DNA of 64,000 nt from Leucobacter denitrificans (GCF_014396385.1 NZ_CP060716.1:1426001-1490000), one strand, 5' to 3'. Positions 43,020 through 53,043 are shown, counted from the stretch's first letter. Notes: generated by a model not told the origin, from the sequence alone. Program-made: numbers and translations.

Positions 43020-44353
43020 GAACCCGAACTGAACGCCTCAGTGATTGGGCGAAACTTCGACACCGTCTCACCAAGCTCATGCTGAGGATCAGAACCCGCG
43101 ACTATTCCGCCGCCAGCCGTCGCAACAACGGTTCGGCTCCCCGATCCACCGTCTGCTTCAGTCACTTGAGCACAGCGCAGCGCAATGACCCATTCGCCGT
43201 CGCCGTCGGCGTCGATCCACCCCACGGCACCCGAGTATCGACCGCGATCGAACGGTTCGAGTTCTGCAATAAGCTCGACCGCATCGGCCGTGGGCGTACC
43301 CGCAACCGCAGCCGTTGGGTGCAACGCATCAACAAGCTCAAGAGCCGTTGTCTCAGCACCAAGCGAAGCCCCCAAGTCGGTAGCGAGATGCCACACATTT
43401 GGCAACTGCAACGCAAACGGATCGTCGCTCGTGCGCATGTCCCGAACGTGCGGTGCGAGAGCCGTCACCACGCTCTGAACTGCAAAATCGTGCTCGTGCT
43501 GTTCCTTCGCACTGCGCAACAACTCATCACGAGCGGCGCGATCTCGTGCCGCATCCTCTGGGTGGCGACCGCGAGTTCCCGCAAGTACCCGAGCCGACAC
43601 CGCACCACCAGTCGAACGAACGAGCGTCTCGGGACTCGCGCCGATAAGTCCATCAACCGCAAAGGTCCAACAATCAAGATACTTCGCGCTCAACCGATCG
43701 AGCGGAACGCGCAGGTCCGCTCCGGCGCTGACCTCGCCCGCAATCTGCCTCGAAAGCACAACCTTCTCAACTGCCCCAGCATCGATCCGCTGAGTCGCCT
43801 CAACAACGCCCGCAAGGTAGTCGTCGACCTTACTCCCGGCCGTGGCTCGATCCACCGAATCGCTTGCAGCATGCAATTCAACACCGTGCCACACACCGAG
43901 GTCAGTAGCCGTGGGCAACACAGGCACAGACTTCTCCCCCGCAACCTGGCTCGAATCAACGCGGGTAATTTCCGTGATCCACGCCGTACCGCGATGCCGG
44001 TTCACCAAGATTCTCGGCACAATCAACACACTCTCGACCGAGCTGTCATCAGCGAATGCGAACGTTCCGAAGGCGAGCAAGCCAGAACCCGGCATACCAA
44101 CCGGGTCGTCAATCTCGGCGTGTGCCGCTATCTCACGCCACGCGCGCGAGGCTTCGAGGTATCGCTGCTCGCCAGAAAACGTAAGCCGCAACACTTCTCC
44201 GACACCAACACAACCGCGATCATCGCGATTCCAGAACATAGGGTTTGTCGGATCTGCGTACGACAAGAGTCGAGGAAGCTCACTGAGGGGCCTCGTCACA
44301 GCGCGGAGATGTGGAATCTCGCCCACAGCGTGCCTGTTCGCTTCGCTCGTCAC
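43016..44353 (-). CDS. menF: Isochorismate synthase
   Basis: A 445-aa chorismate-binding enzyme converting chorismate to isochorismate, the first committed menaquinone step. EKVVLSRQIAGEV, GASPETLVRSTGG, RVLAGTRGRH, KEQHEHDFAVQSV, NVWHLATDLGA, LHPTAAVAGTPTADA and GWIDADGDGEWVIALRCAQ are the chorismate-binding motifs in order, with the catalytic Lys and Glu present. GTG start; TAGATT 6 nt upstream (leaderless). Transcribed opposite to menD and menG. Confidence 0.93.
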   Translation of the reverse strand: MTSEANRHAVGEIPHLRAVTRPLSELPRLLSYADPTNPMFWNRDDRGCVGVGEVLRLTFSGEQRYLEASRAWREIAAHAEIDDPVGMPGSGLLAFGTFAFADDSSVESVLIVPRILVNRHRGTAWITEITRVDSSQVAGEKSVPVLPTATDLGVWHGVELHAASDSVDRATAGSKVDDYLAGVVEATQRIDAGAVEKVVLSRQIAGEVSAGADLRVPLDRLSAKYLDCWTFAVDGLIGASPETLVRSTGGAVSARVLAGTRGRHPEDAARDRAARDELLRSAKEQHEHDFAVQSVVTALAPHVRDMRTSDDPFALQLPNVWHLATDLGASLGAETTALELVDALHPTAAVAGTPTADAVELIAELEPFDRGRYSGAVGWIDADGDGEWVIALRCAQVTEADGGSGSRTVVATAGGGIVAGSDPQHELGETVSKFRPITEAFSSGS

Positions 44354-44417
44354 CCTGCTAATCTACCTGCCCGACTTGTCAAGCGTTCACAGATGAACAA
44401 CCGGCTACGATGGAACA

Positions 44418-45293
44418 GTGACTCGACCCGATACCGAGACCAAGAACGCGACGGAAGTATCTGCGATGTTCGATGAGGTCTCCCCCAGGTACGACCTGCT
44501 GAATGACGTACTCTCGGCGGGCAACTCCCGCCTGTGGCGCATCGCCACTACTCGGGCGATCGCTCCACGCAAGGGCATGCGAGTGCTCGACATCGCCGCT
44601 GGCACCGGCACTTCTTCGGCCGCGATTGCGGCACACGGAGCACACGTCATCGCTGCAGACTTCTCCGAAGGCATGCTCGCCGAGGGCCGCAAGCGCAACG
44701 CCGACAACGACCTCATCGAGTTCGTCTTCGCCGACGCGACCAAGCTTCCATTCGACGACGACAGCTTCGACGCAGCAACAATTTCGTACGGGCTCCGCAA
44801 CGTGTCTGATCCGAAACAGGCGATCGCCGAAATGGTGCGAGTCGTAAAGCCGGGCGGGCGAATCGTCATTGCAGAGTTCTCGCGCCCCTCGTCAGATGCG
44901 GTGAACTGGGCATACACCAAGTACAACAGGCACGTGCTGCCGCGGGTTGCCGCGCTCATCAACCGTGACGCGGCCGAGGCCTACAAGTACTTGAATGAGT
45001 CGATCGAAGCTTGGCCGACGCAAGAAGAATTGGCGAAGTGGCTGCGTGAGGCAGGGCTCGAGCGCGTGGCCTATCGCAACCTCAGCCTTGGAATCGTTGC
45101 GCTGCACCGTGGTTTTGTTCCAAGCGCTCCGGTGACCACGTCTACGGCAGCTCGCAAGAAACCAGCAGCCCCGAAGAAGGAGCCGAAGTCTGCGCCAACT
45201 CCAAAGGCAACACCGGCCACAAAGAAGCCTCCAACCGCGAAGAAGCCAGCAACAAAGACATCCACCCCGGCGAGCAAGGGTACTGACAAATGA
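44418..45293 (+). CDS. menG: Demethylmenaquinone methyltransferase with Lys/Ala/Pro-rich tail
   Basis: A 291-aa SAM-dependent UbiE/MenG enzyme that C-methylates demethylmenaquinone. VSPRYDLLNDVLSAGNSRLW and VLDIAAGTGTSSAAIAAHGA (SAM site), then YGLRNVSDPKQAIAEMVRVV and GGRIVIAEFSRP are family motifs. After the usual end (near residue 235) there is an extra tail of about 55 residues, almost wholly Lys, Ala, Pro and Thr (KEPKSAPTPKATPATKKPPT), probably disordered and membrane- or nucleic-acid-contacting. GTG start, TACGAT 6 nt upstream. Overlaps the prenyl synthase by ATGA. Confidence 0.93.
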   Translation: MTRPDTETKNATEVSAMFDEVSPRYDLLNDVLSAGNSRLWRIATTRAIAPRKGMRVLDIAAGTGTSSAAIAAHGAHVIAADFSEGMLAEGRKRNADNDLIEFVFADATKLPFDDDSFDAATISYGLRNVSDPKQAIAEMVRVVKPGGRIVIAEFSRPSSDAVNWAYTKYNRHVLPRVAALINRDAAEAYKYLNESIEAWPTQEELAKWLREAGLERVAYRNLSLGIVALHRGFVPSAPVTTSTAARKKPAAPKKEPKSAPTPKATPATKKPPTAKKPATKTSTPASKGTDK

Positions 45294-46348
45294 TCCGCCC
45301 ATTGGCCGCAGACACAACAACGCAGGCGCTTCCACTTCGACTGTTTCGCAGTGCTGAAGACCGGCGTCTCGTGAAGCAGCTGCAGCAAGAACTTGACCTT
45401 GTCGAAGAAGGCCTGGTCGAGCACCTGAGGTTTGCTTCGCCGATCGCCGACGCACCCGCACGGTACCTCGCGGCTGCTGGCGGCAAGCGGATCCGCCCGC
45501 TACTCACACTCATCTCGAGCCAGCTCGGCGATGGCCCCAACGAGATGGTTCGACGCGCAGCGCAAGCGATCGAGATGACCCACCTCGCGTCGTTGTATCA
45601 CGACGATGTGATGGACGATGCGAACCTGCGACGAGGAGTACCATCTGCGCAGGTGGTTTGGTCCAACTCAGTTGCAATCCTCGCTGGTGACCTGTTGTTC
45701 GCGCGTGCATCGTCACTCGTTTCAGGAATGGGCGAGGCGGCTATCTTGCTGCAGGCTCAGACATTTGAGCGCTTGTGCCTAGGGCAGCTGCACGAAACGG
45801 TCGGCCCTCAGCCCGGCGACGAACCCATCGCGCGCTACATTCAGGTGCTCGCCGACAAAACCGGTGCGCTCATCTCGACGGCAGCGCGCATGGGCGTCAT
45901 GTTCGGCGGTGGATCGGAAGAGTTTGCTGACGCGGTAACTGAGTACGGCGAGAAGATCGGCGTTGCATTCCAACTCATCGATGACGTCATCGATCTCTCG
46001 CCCGACAAGAAGCGCACCGGAAAGCGCGCAGGGACTGACCTGCGGGCCGGTGTCGCAACATTGCCACTGCTTTTGCTCAGGTCGCGGGCCGAATCGGGCG
46101 ACGCAGAGGCCACTGAACTGATCACACGAATCGACGCAGGTATCGCTGCGATCGCGGAGGGTGCGGACCTTCAGGTGATGGATCCTGAGGTTGACGCACT
46201 CTACGCGCACCAAGTGACGCGTGAAACAGAGGCAACGGCACGACAGTGGGCGGACGACGCAGTTGCAGCGCTCAGTGTGCTGCCAAAATCGCCAGTGAAG
46301 CGCGCGCTTGAGCGCCTGGCAGAATCAATCGTCTCGAGAGAAGGGTAA
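45290..46348 (+). CDS. Polyprenyl diphosphate synthase (menaquinone side chain)
   Basis: A 352-aa all-helical prenyltransferase that extends allylic diphosphates with IPP. GGKRIRPLLTLISSQ, the first Asp-rich motif DDVMDD with LRRGVPSAQVVW, and the second AFQLIDDVIDLS are present with the usual K-T-G-A between. Operon position directly after menG points to a hepta- to nona-prenyl diphosphate for menaquinone. ATGA overlap with menG. Confidence 0.93.
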   Translation: MIRPLAADTTTQALPLRLFRSAEDRRLVKQLQQELDLVEEGLVEHLRFASPIADAPARYLAAAGGKRIRPLLTLISSQLGDGPNEMVRRAAQAIEMTHLASLYHDDVMDDANLRRGVPSAQVVWSNSVAILAGDLLFARASSLVSGMGEAAILLQAQTFERLCLGQLHETVGPQPGDEPIARYIQVLADKTGALISTAARMGVMFGGGSEEFADAVTEYGEKIGVAFQLIDDVIDLSPDKKRTGKRAGTDLRAGVATLPLLLLRSRAESGDAEATELITRIDAGIAAIAEGADLQVMDPEVDALYAHQVTRETEATARQWADDAVAALSVLPKSPVKRALERLAESIVSREG

Positions 46349-46358
46349 TTCTGGGGGA

Positions 46359-47735
46359 ATGAGCAAGATGCGTTTAGCGATTGTAGGGGCCGGACCCGCG
46401 GGAATCTATGCTGCGGACCTGCTGCTGAAAGCGGAACGAGATTTCGAGGTCGAAATTGACCTTTTCGAACAGCTTCCTGCCCCCTACGGGCTTGTGCGCT
46501 ACGGCGTTTCGCCAGACCATCCCCGCATCAAGGGCATCATCAACGCACTACGCGATGTGCTCGATAGCGGCACGATCCGCTTCTTTGGCAACGTTCGCTA
46601 CGGTGAAGATCTCACGCTCGCAGACCTCAAACAGCACTACAACGCGGTGATTTTCTCGACCGGCGCGATCCGCGATGCCTTCCTCGACATCCCCGGTATC
46701 GACGCCGAATCCTCATACGGCGCCGCCGACTTCGTCAGCTGGTTCGACGGCCACCCAGACGTGCCACGCACCTGGCCACTTGAGGCCCGCTCGGTTGGAG
46801 TCATCGGCAACGGCAACGTCGCGCTCGACATTTCTCGCATGCTCATCAAGCACGCAGACGATCTGCTCCCAACTGAGATTCCCGACAACGTATATAAGGG
46901 ACTCGCAGCAAACCCGATCGAAGAACTGCACCTTTTCGGCCGCCGAGGCCCGTCGTATGTAAAGTTCACGCCGCTTGAGCTTCGCGAACTCGGCGAAGTG
47001 CGCGACGTCGATATGGTCATCAACGAGCGAGACTTCGACATTCCAGATGCGCACGCCGAAGAAGTGCTCACGAAGAACAAGCAGGTCGTCGTGATCAACC
47101 GCATCATGAACAAGTGGCGCGAGGACCAGCGTGCGCGCGAATCCGGTGAGGTGCAGCCCGCCTCGCGCAGATTGCACCTGCACTTCTGGTCGAAGCCGGT
47201 TGAGGTTGTCGTTGAAGACGGTCGCGTCGCTGGCCTGAAGATCGAACGTACAGCGCCCGACGGTAAGGGTGGCGTCGTTGACACCGGCGAGTTCGAGGTC
47301 ATTCCGATGCAATCGCTCTACCGCGCAATCGGTTACTTTGGCTCACCGCTCGATGAAATTCCGTTTGACGACGTGCACGGCGTTATTCCCAACGAGCAGG
47401 GTCGCGTTGTCGACGAGTCGGGCATCTACATTCCCGGCATTTACGCAACTGGGTGGATCAAGCGAGGCCCCGTCGGGCTTATCGGTCACACAAAATCTGA
47501 CGCTATGGAAACGCTGGAGTGCCTCATGGAGGACGCAGATACCTGGTGGAAACCAGAGCATCCCGACGGTGAGGCTGTTGTCGCACTGCTAGAGTCACGC
47601 GGGGTACCGTTTACCAACCTCGATGGGTGGCACCGCCTCGATGAGCACGAACTCGCGCTCGGCGCGGCTGATGGGCGCACTCGGGTGAAGGTTGTTCCAC
47701 GCGAGGAAATGACCCGAATCGCACGTGGCGAATGA
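46359..47735 (+). CDS. fprA: Ferredoxin--NADP reductase, FprA type
   Basis: A 458-aa adrenodoxin-reductase-like flavoenzyme. RLAIVGAGPAGIYAADLLLK is the FAD site, LPAPYGLVRYGVSPDHPRIK the family signature, SVGVIGNGNVALDISRML the NADPH site and YATGWIKRGPVGLIGHTKSD the C-terminal FAD loop. This is the housekeeping-type copy; a shorter relative (427 aa) serves the P450 cluster. GGGGGA before the ATG; a 17-codon longer ORF overlaps the prenyl synthase gene. Gap of 10 nt after the prenyl synthase. Confidence 0.93.
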   Translation: MSKMRLAIVGAGPAGIYAADLLLKAERDFEVEIDLFEQLPAPYGLVRYGVSPDHPRIKGIINALRDVLDSGTIRFFGNVRYGEDLTLADLKQHYNAVIFSTGAIRDAFLDIPGIDAESSYGAADFVSWFDGHPDVPRTWPLEARSVGVIGNGNVALDISRMLIKHADDLLPTEIPDNVYKGLAANPIEELHLFGRRGPSYVKFTPLELRELGEVRDVDMVINERDFDIPDAHAEEVLTKNKQVVVINRIMNKWREDQRARESGEVQPASRRLHLHFWSKPVEVVVEDGRVAGLKIERTAPDGKGGVVDTGEFEVIPMQSLYRAIGYFGSPLDEIPFDDVHGVIPNEQGRVVDESGIYIPGIYATGWIKRGPVGLIGHTKSDAMETLECLMEDADTWWKPEHPDGEAVVALLESRGVPFTNLDGWHRLDEHELALGAADGRTRVKVVPREEMTRIARGE

Positions 47736-47908
47736 GATAACAATCTTGACGTCGAACTAAATATGCGTATGGAAGCACATATTCTCGGCTATCCTGGGTC
47801 GGGGTCCGAGCCTCGTCACTGCGAGCCGATCCACGACACTACCTGTGTCACGCCTACCGGCAGCACCCATCTCTGGCCAGCAACCCGGCCACTCAAGGGA
47901 GAGACACC

Positions 47909-50900
47909 ATGAAGATGTTTAAGAAGATTCTGGTTGCAAACCGCGGTGAAATCGCGATTCGCGCCTTTCGAGCGGCTACCGAGCTTGGGGCTCGTACCGT
48001 TGCGGTATATCCCTTCGAAGATCGCAATTCGCTGCACCGTCTGAAGGCCGACGAGGCCTACCTCATCGGCACGGAGGGCCACCCCGTTCGGGCATACCTC
48101 GATATTGCCGAGATTATTCGCGTCGCCAAGGAGTCTGGCGCAGACGCTATTTACCCGGGCTATGGTTTCCTCTCTGAGAACCCTGAGCTTGCCGCGGCAG
48201 CAGACGCCGAGGGCATCACCTTCATCGGCCCCGGCCGCCTCGCGCTCGAGATGGCAGGCAACAAAGTCGCGGCGAAAGAGCACGCGATTGCCGCTGGCGT
48301 TCCCGTTCTGAAGTCCACCCCGCCATCAACCGACATCGAAGCGCTCATTGCCGGCGGCAACGAAATCGGATACCCACTGTTCGCTAAGGCAGTCGCCGGT
48401 GGCGGCGGTCGCGGTATGCGCCGTGTCGAGCGCGCCGAAGACCTGCGCGAGGCGCTCGAGAGCGCGATGCGCGAGGCCGATAGCGCGTTCGGTGATCCCA
48501 CCATGTTCATCGAGCAGGCAGTACTGCGCCCGCGCCACATCGAGGTGCAGGTGCTCGCAGATAACACCGGCGAGGCGGTGCACCTGTTCGAGCGTGACTG
48601 CTCGGTGCAGCGCCGCCACCAGAAGGTCGTTGAGATCGCACCAGCACCGAACCTCACGCAGGCGCAGCGCGACGCACTCACGAGCGACGCGATCGCATTC
48701 GCGAAGTCGATCGGGTACGCGAACGCCGGAACCGTTGAGTTCCTTCTCGACACCGAGGGTGCACGCGCTGGCGAGCACGTCTTCATCGAGATGAACCCCC
48801 GTATTCAGGTCGAGCACACCGTGACCGAAGAGATCACTGATGTGGATCTCGTGCAGGCACAGATGCGTATCGCGGCGGGCGCAACCCTCGAAGAGCTCGG
48901 GCTGACCCAAGACAAGATCCAGATGCACGGTGCGGCGCTTCAGTGCCGTATCACCACCGAGGATCCGGAGAACGGATTCCGCCCAGACCTTGGCCGCATC
49001 ACCGCGTACCGTTCACCGGGTGGCGGCGGCGTACGCCTCGATGGCGGCACGATCAACCCAGGCGCGTACATCAGCCCGCACTTCGACTCGATGCTCGCGA
49101 AGCTCACCTGCCGCGGCCGCTCGTTTGAAGATGCTGTGGTGCGTGCCCGCCGCGCCCTCGCAGAGTTCCGTATTCGCGGCGTCGCAACGAACATTCCGTT
49201 CCTCCAGTCGGTGCTTGACGACGCTGACTTCCGCGCGGGCGACGTTTCGACTGCATTTATCGGGGAGCGTCCGGAGCTGCTGTCGCTCAACAAACCGAAG
49301 GATCGCGCGACGCGCCTCCTCCAGCACCTCGCGAACGTCACCGTGAACCAGCCAAATGGTCCGCGCCCGCAGCAGATCGATCCGCAGGTGAAGCTTCCAG
49401 AGGTCGATCTCCTCACCCCAGCCCCTGCTGGTGGCAAGCAGCGTCTGCTTGAGCTCGGACCTGAGGGATTCGCGAAGGCGCTCCGTGAGCAGAATGCGCT
49501 CGCTGTAACCGAGACCACGTTCCGTGATGCCCACCAGTCACTACTTGCGACGCGCGTGCGCTCGCGAGATCTCCTCGCGGTCGCTCCGCACGTTGCACGA
49601 CTCACCCCCGAGCTCTTCTCGGTTGAGGCGTGGGGCGGCGCGACCTACGACGTCGCGCTTCGCTTCCTTGGCGAGGACCCGTGGGAGCGCCTGGCGGGCA
49701 TGCGTGAGGCGCTGCCGAACGTGCCGATCCAGATGCTGCTTCGCGGCCAGAACACCGTGGGCTACACCCCGTACCCGCCGAAGGTTGCGCAGGCATTCGT
49801 GCGCGAGGCCGCGGCGACCGGTGTTGACGTGTTCCGCATCTTCGACGCCCTGAACGATGTAAACCAGATGCGCGTCGCAATCGACGCCGTGCGCGAGACC
49901 GGCACCGCTGTCGCCGAGGTCGCGTTCTGCTACACCGGTGACCTGCTGAGCCCTAACGAGGACAAGTTCACGCTTGACTACTACCTCGGTCTTGCTGAGC
50001 GGATCGTTGAGTCGGGTGCCCACATTCTTGGTATCAAGGATATGGCGGGTCTGCTGCGCCCAGCCGCTGCCGCAAAGCTTGTTACCGCTCTGCGCGAGCG
50101 TTTCGACCTGCCGGTGCACTTGCACACGCACGACACTCCGGGTGGTCAGCTCGCGACACTGCTCGCAGCCTCGACCGCAGGCGTCGACGCGGTTGATGCA
50201 GCTTCGGCACCGATGTCTGGCACGACGAGCCAGCCATCCCTCTCCGCACTCGTGGCCGCTCTGTCTCACACCGAGCGCGACACCGGCATCAACCCAGATG
50301 CCGTGTACGAGCTCGAGCCATACTGGGATGCCGTGCGCACCCTGTACAAGCCGTTCGAATCAGGGCTCCCTTCGCCGACGGGCCGCGTGTATACGCACGA
50401 GATCCCGGGCGGTCAGCTGTCGAACCTGCGCCAGCAGGCGATCGCACTTGGGCTCTCTGAGAACTTCGAGAAGATCGAAGACATGTACGCGGCAGCGGAT
50501 CGTATCCTCGGCCGCCTGCCGAAGGTAACGCCGTCATCGAAGGTGGTCGGCGACCTCGCACTACATCTTGCTGCAGTTGACGCTGATCCCGCAGACTTCG
50601 AAGCGAACCCAGAACGCTACGACGTTCCACAGTCGGTTGTTGGCTTCCTCGCGGGAGAGCTCGGCGACATTCCTGGTGGATGGCCTGAGCCGTTCCGCTC
50701 GAAGGTGCTCGCGGGCCGCGACGTATCGATCGAGGTCGCGCCGGTTTCGGATGAGGACTCGGCACGACTCGAAGGATCAAGTCAGGAGCGCCGATCCACA
50801 CTGAATCGCCTGCTCTTCCCGGCACCGACGAAGCAGTTCGAGGCAGTTCGCGAACAGTTCGGAGACCTCTCGGTCGTTGACACCGGCGACTACCTCTACG

Positions 50901-51313
50901 GACTCGAGACGAGTGCGGAGCACGCGATCGACCTCTCGAAGGGTGTGCGACTCTACGTTGGACTCGAAGCAATTGGCGAGGCAGACGAGAAGGGTGTGCG
51001 CACCGTCATGGTGCGCGTCAACGGCCAGCTCCGCCCCGTCTTTGTGAAAGACGAGAGCATCAAGGTCACCGTGGTTGCTGCAGAGAAGGCTGACCGTACG
51101 GTTCCGGGCCAGGTTGCGGCTCCGTTCTCTGGCACCGTCACCGTCAAGGTCGCTGCGGGCGATCAGGTTGAGGCAGGCCAGGCAATCGGCACGATCGAAG
51201 CAATGAAGATGGAGGCTGCGATCACCTCTCCAGTCGCAGGCACGGTGCAGCGCATCGCGTTCGACGGCACCCGAGGTGTCGAAGCCGGCGACTTGATCGT
51301 CGTCGTCGAGTAG
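47909..51313 (+). CDS. pyc: Pyruvate carboxylase
   Basis: A 1134-aa single-chain biotin enzyme making oxaloacetate from pyruvate, bicarbonate and ATP. Order: biotin carboxylase (KILVANRGEIAIRAFRAATE; AGGGGRGMRRV; FIEMNPRIQVEHTVTEEITD), carboxyltransferase (EAWGGATYDVALRFLGEDPW; the metal-site HLHTHDTPGG), and C-terminal biotinyl domain with EAMKMEA carrying the biotinyl Lys. GGGAGAGACACC precedes the ATG. A biotin uptake system is encoded 20 kb away. Followed by a strong terminator. Confidence 0.96.
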   Translation: MKMFKKILVANRGEIAIRAFRAATELGARTVAVYPFEDRNSLHRLKADEAYLIGTEGHPVRAYLDIAEIIRVAKESGADAIYPGYGFLSENPELAAAADAEGITFIGPGRLALEMAGNKVAAKEHAIAAGVPVLKSTPPSTDIEALIAGGNEIGYPLFAKAVAGGGGRGMRRVERAEDLREALESAMREADSAFGDPTMFIEQAVLRPRHIEVQVLADNTGEAVHLFERDCSVQRRHQKVVEIAPAPNLTQAQRDALTSDAIAFAKSIGYANAGTVEFLLDTEGARAGEHVFIEMNPRIQVEHTVTEEITDVDLVQAQMRIAAGATLEELGLTQDKIQMHGAALQCRITTEDPENGFRPDLGRITAYRSPGGGGVRLDGGTINPGAYISPHFDSMLAKLTCRGRSFEDAVVRARRALAEFRIRGVATNIPFLQSVLDDADFRAGDVSTAFIGERPELLSLNKPKDRATRLLQHLANVTVNQPNGPRPQQIDPQVKLPEVDLLTPAPAGGKQRLLELGPEGFAKALREQNALAVTETTFRDAHQSLLATRVRSRDLLAVAPHVARLTPELFSVEAWGGATYDVALRFLGEDPWERLAGMREALPNVPIQMLLRGQNTVGYTPYPPKVAQAFVREAAATGVDVFRIFDALNDVNQMRVAIDAVRETGTAVAEVAFCYTGDLLSPNEDKFTLDYYLGLAERIVESGAHILGIKDMAGLLRPAAAAKLVTALRERFDLPVHLHTHDTPGGQLATLLAASTAGVDAVDAASAPMSGTTSQPSLSALVAALSHTERDTGINPDAVYELEPYWDAVRTLYKPFESGLPSPTGRVYTHEIPGGQLSNLRQQAIALGLSENFEKIEDMYAAADRILGRLPKVTPSSKVVGDLALHLAAVDADPADFEANPERYDVPQSVVGFLAGELGDIPGGWPEPFRSKVLAGRDVSIEVAPVSDEDSARLEGSSQERRSTLNRLLFPAPTKQFEAVREQFGDLSVVDTGDYLYGLETSAEHAIDLSKGVRLYVGLEAIGEADEKGVRTVMVRVNGQLRPVFVKDESIKVTVVAAEKADRTVPGQVAAPFSGTVTVKVAAGDQVEAGQAIGTIEAMKMEAAITSPVAGTVQRIAFDGTRGVEAGDLIVVVE

Positions 51314-51332
51314 GTAGCCACTCAGACACAGG

Positions 51333-51390
51333 ATCCGAGTCAAAGTTTGTTGCTAAGCCCTAGGGTTTAGTCGCAGACTTTGACTCGGAT
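51333..51390 (+). terminator. Terminator after pyc
   Basis: ATCCGAGTCAAAGT pairs with ACTTTGACTCGGAT (14 bp), with a smaller CTAAGCCC/GGGTTTAG dyad in the loop and TTTCT after it. Confidence 0.78.
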
Positions 51391-51404
51391 TTCTGCGTTA
51401 CGGA

Positions 51405-51665
51405 CTAGGTTGCTGACACTTCCGCAGGCGGGCACTTGAGGTGGGTCGGCTTACCCGGTCCACCCCGTTCGACTCGGTGCTCTTTCATGGGTGCCCCACA
51501 TACTGGGCACTTCGGGTTCTCGGGCATGATGTAGGCGGGTTCATTGCGGTCGCCGAGTTGAGCGGATCCCTCGAACTGATAAAAGAGCCTTCGCCAGGCG
51601 GCCCAGAAGCCCGGAACACCATCCCAGGGTGTCTCATGCCAGAGTCGTCGTTTTCGTTCGCGCAC
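51405..51665 (-). CDS. Small putative zinc-ribbon protein
   Basis: An 86-aa protein rich in aromatic and basic residues (RERKRRLWHETPWDGVPGFW), with CPVCGAPM and a later single Cys in HLKCP, a possible partial zinc site. The GTG start was chosen because TAGCAT lies 7 nt upstream (leaderless); a 6-codon extension exists. Function unknown. Confidence 0.6.
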   Translation of the reverse strand: MRERKRRLWHETPWDGVPGFWAAWRRLFYQFEGSAQLGDRNEPAYIMPENPKCPVCGAPMKEHRVERGGPGKPTHLKCPPAEVSAT

Positions 51666-51756
51666 ATCCAAGATGCTAGCCACTCACTCTGAACCACGCT
51701 TTACGCTTCGTCATGCTAGCTCGGCGGTATTGCTGGCGACCCACTAGAGAAGCAGG

Positions 51757-52605
51757 TTACGCCCCGAGTGCATCGGCGAGCGCGACGAGCGTCTCGGTCG
51801 TGCCGCCCTCTATGCGAAGCGCAAGGCTCGAACGCAGGTCGAGCGCGGTGTGCCCTCGGTTGATGGCAGCTATCGGGATCCCGCGCTGCTCAGCACGAAA
51901 CACGAGCCTGATTCCCGTGTTGACTGCGAGCGAGGAGCCCGCGACGAGGAACGCTTCTGCCTCACTCACCAAGTGTGCGGCCTCATCGAAGACTTGAACG
52001 GGCACTGTCTCACCGAAGTACACGACATTCGGTCGAAGTACCCCACCGCACACGTGGCATTCGGGCACGACAACCGTGTCGACCTCAGAAACGATCGCAT
52101 CGCCATCGGGCGCCACTTCCGCAGACGAGTTACGTTCGGCCAAACCGGGATTCAATTCGTCGAACCATTCCAAGACCTTGGTCCGGTTCCAGCGAGAGTC
52201 ACATTCGACGCAGCGAATAACACTGCCACCGCCGTGGAGTTCCACGACCTTGCGCGACCCCGATTTTGCGTGCAGACCGTCAACGTTCTGCGTGATCACG
52301 CCGTCAATACGCCCGGCCGCTTCGAGTCTCGCGAGCGCCTTGTGCCCCGCGTTCGGCATGACTTTGAGCATACGGTTCTGCCCGATGCGTGCACCTGCCC
52401 AGAATCGTTTGCGGTACTGTTCGTCGTCACGAAACTGTGCGATGTTCATGGGATTCCTCGGTGGACTCCCCTCGCCTCGGTAGTCGGGGATGCCGGAATC
52501 GGTGCTGATTCCTGCACCCGTCAGCACGGCCACGGTGCCATGCTCGAATAGGCGAACGAGCGCAACAAGCTGCTCTTGGTCTACGAGCGCACCTGCCTTA
52601 TCCAC
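51757..52605 (-). CDS. Sir2-family NAD-dependent protein deacylase
   Basis: A 282-aa sirtuin. VLTGAGISTDSGIPDYRGEG binds NAD, TQNVDGLHAKSGSRKVVELH ends in catalytic His124, zinc is held by CVEC (132, 135) and CHVC, and VYFGETVPVQVFDEAA and VAGSSLAVNTG complete the NAD pocket. It removes acyl groups from lysines in the cytosol, releasing O-acyl-ADP-ribose and nicotinamide. GTG start; TAGGAT 6 nt upstream. Confidence 0.93.
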   Translation of the reverse strand: MDKAGALVDQEQLVALVRLFEHGTVAVLTGAGISTDSGIPDYRGEGSPPRNPMNIAQFRDDEQYRKRFWAGARIGQNRMLKVMPNAGHKALARLEAAGRIDGVITQNVDGLHAKSGSRKVVELHGGGSVIRCVECDSRWNRTKVLEWFDELNPGLAERNSSAEVAPDGDAIVSEVDTVVVPECHVCGGVLRPNVVYFGETVPVQVFDEAAHLVSEAEAFLVAGSSLAVNTGIRLVFRAEQRGIPIAAINRGHTALDLRSSLALRIEGGTTETLVALADALGA

Positions 52606-52639
52606 ACGCTCATCCTATGCCGCGGTTACTACCCGAGCC

Positions 52640-53041
52640 TCAGTCAGCAAACGGATTGAGCAATCGCACGCCCAGGTCACTGAACTCAGCAGTATTTCGA
52701 GTCACAACTGTGAGATCGTGCGCGGCTGCAGTCGCCGCGATAAGCCCGTCAATAGTAGGCAAAGTCCGCATCGTTGGGAGTGTGACCCAGGAATCAATCA
52801 CTCGCTCATCAATTGGGAGAACGCGTGTCATGAAGTCACGACGAACTCCTTCAAGCCATGCTGCAATCCGCTCCGCACGACGATCGTCGCGCTTCCGCAA
52901 CGCCTGAGCACCCCGACCTATTTCGCCAAGCGTGAGTACGCTGACATACATGTCGGGCTGATCCACAACCCAGTTCTTTACCCCTAAATTTGGCCGGGGC
53001 TTCGTAAGTTCTGAGAGCACGTTCGTGTCAATGAGGTACAT
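52640..53041 (-). CDS. VapC-like PIN-domain toxin
   Basis: A 133-aa PIN ribonuclease. MYLIDTNVLSELTKPRP holds Asp5, VLTLGEIGRG holds Glu40 and PTIDGLIAATA holds Asp98, the conserved acidic metal site; TRNTAEFSDLG ends the fold. VapC toxins cut tRNA or rRNA and are held inactive by the partner encoded 2 nt upstream. Typical size and order (antitoxin first). Confidence 0.92.
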   Translation of the reverse strand: MYLIDTNVLSELTKPRPNLGVKNWVVDQPDMYVSVLTLGEIGRGAQALRKRDDRRAERIAAWLEGVRRDFMTRVLPIDERVIDSWVTLPTMRTLPTIDGLIAATAAAHDLTVVTRNTAEFSDLGVRLLNPFAD

Positions 53042-53043
53042 CT

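Noticed and set aside
43079..44476. 465-aa open frame antisense to menF
   Set aside because: Low-complexity Arg/Asn/Thr composition and no start signal; menF is clear on the opposite strand.
52598..52606. Second TTATCCACA DnaA box
   Set aside because: It overlaps the sirtuin start codons (GTG GAT AAG), so it is explained by coding sequence.
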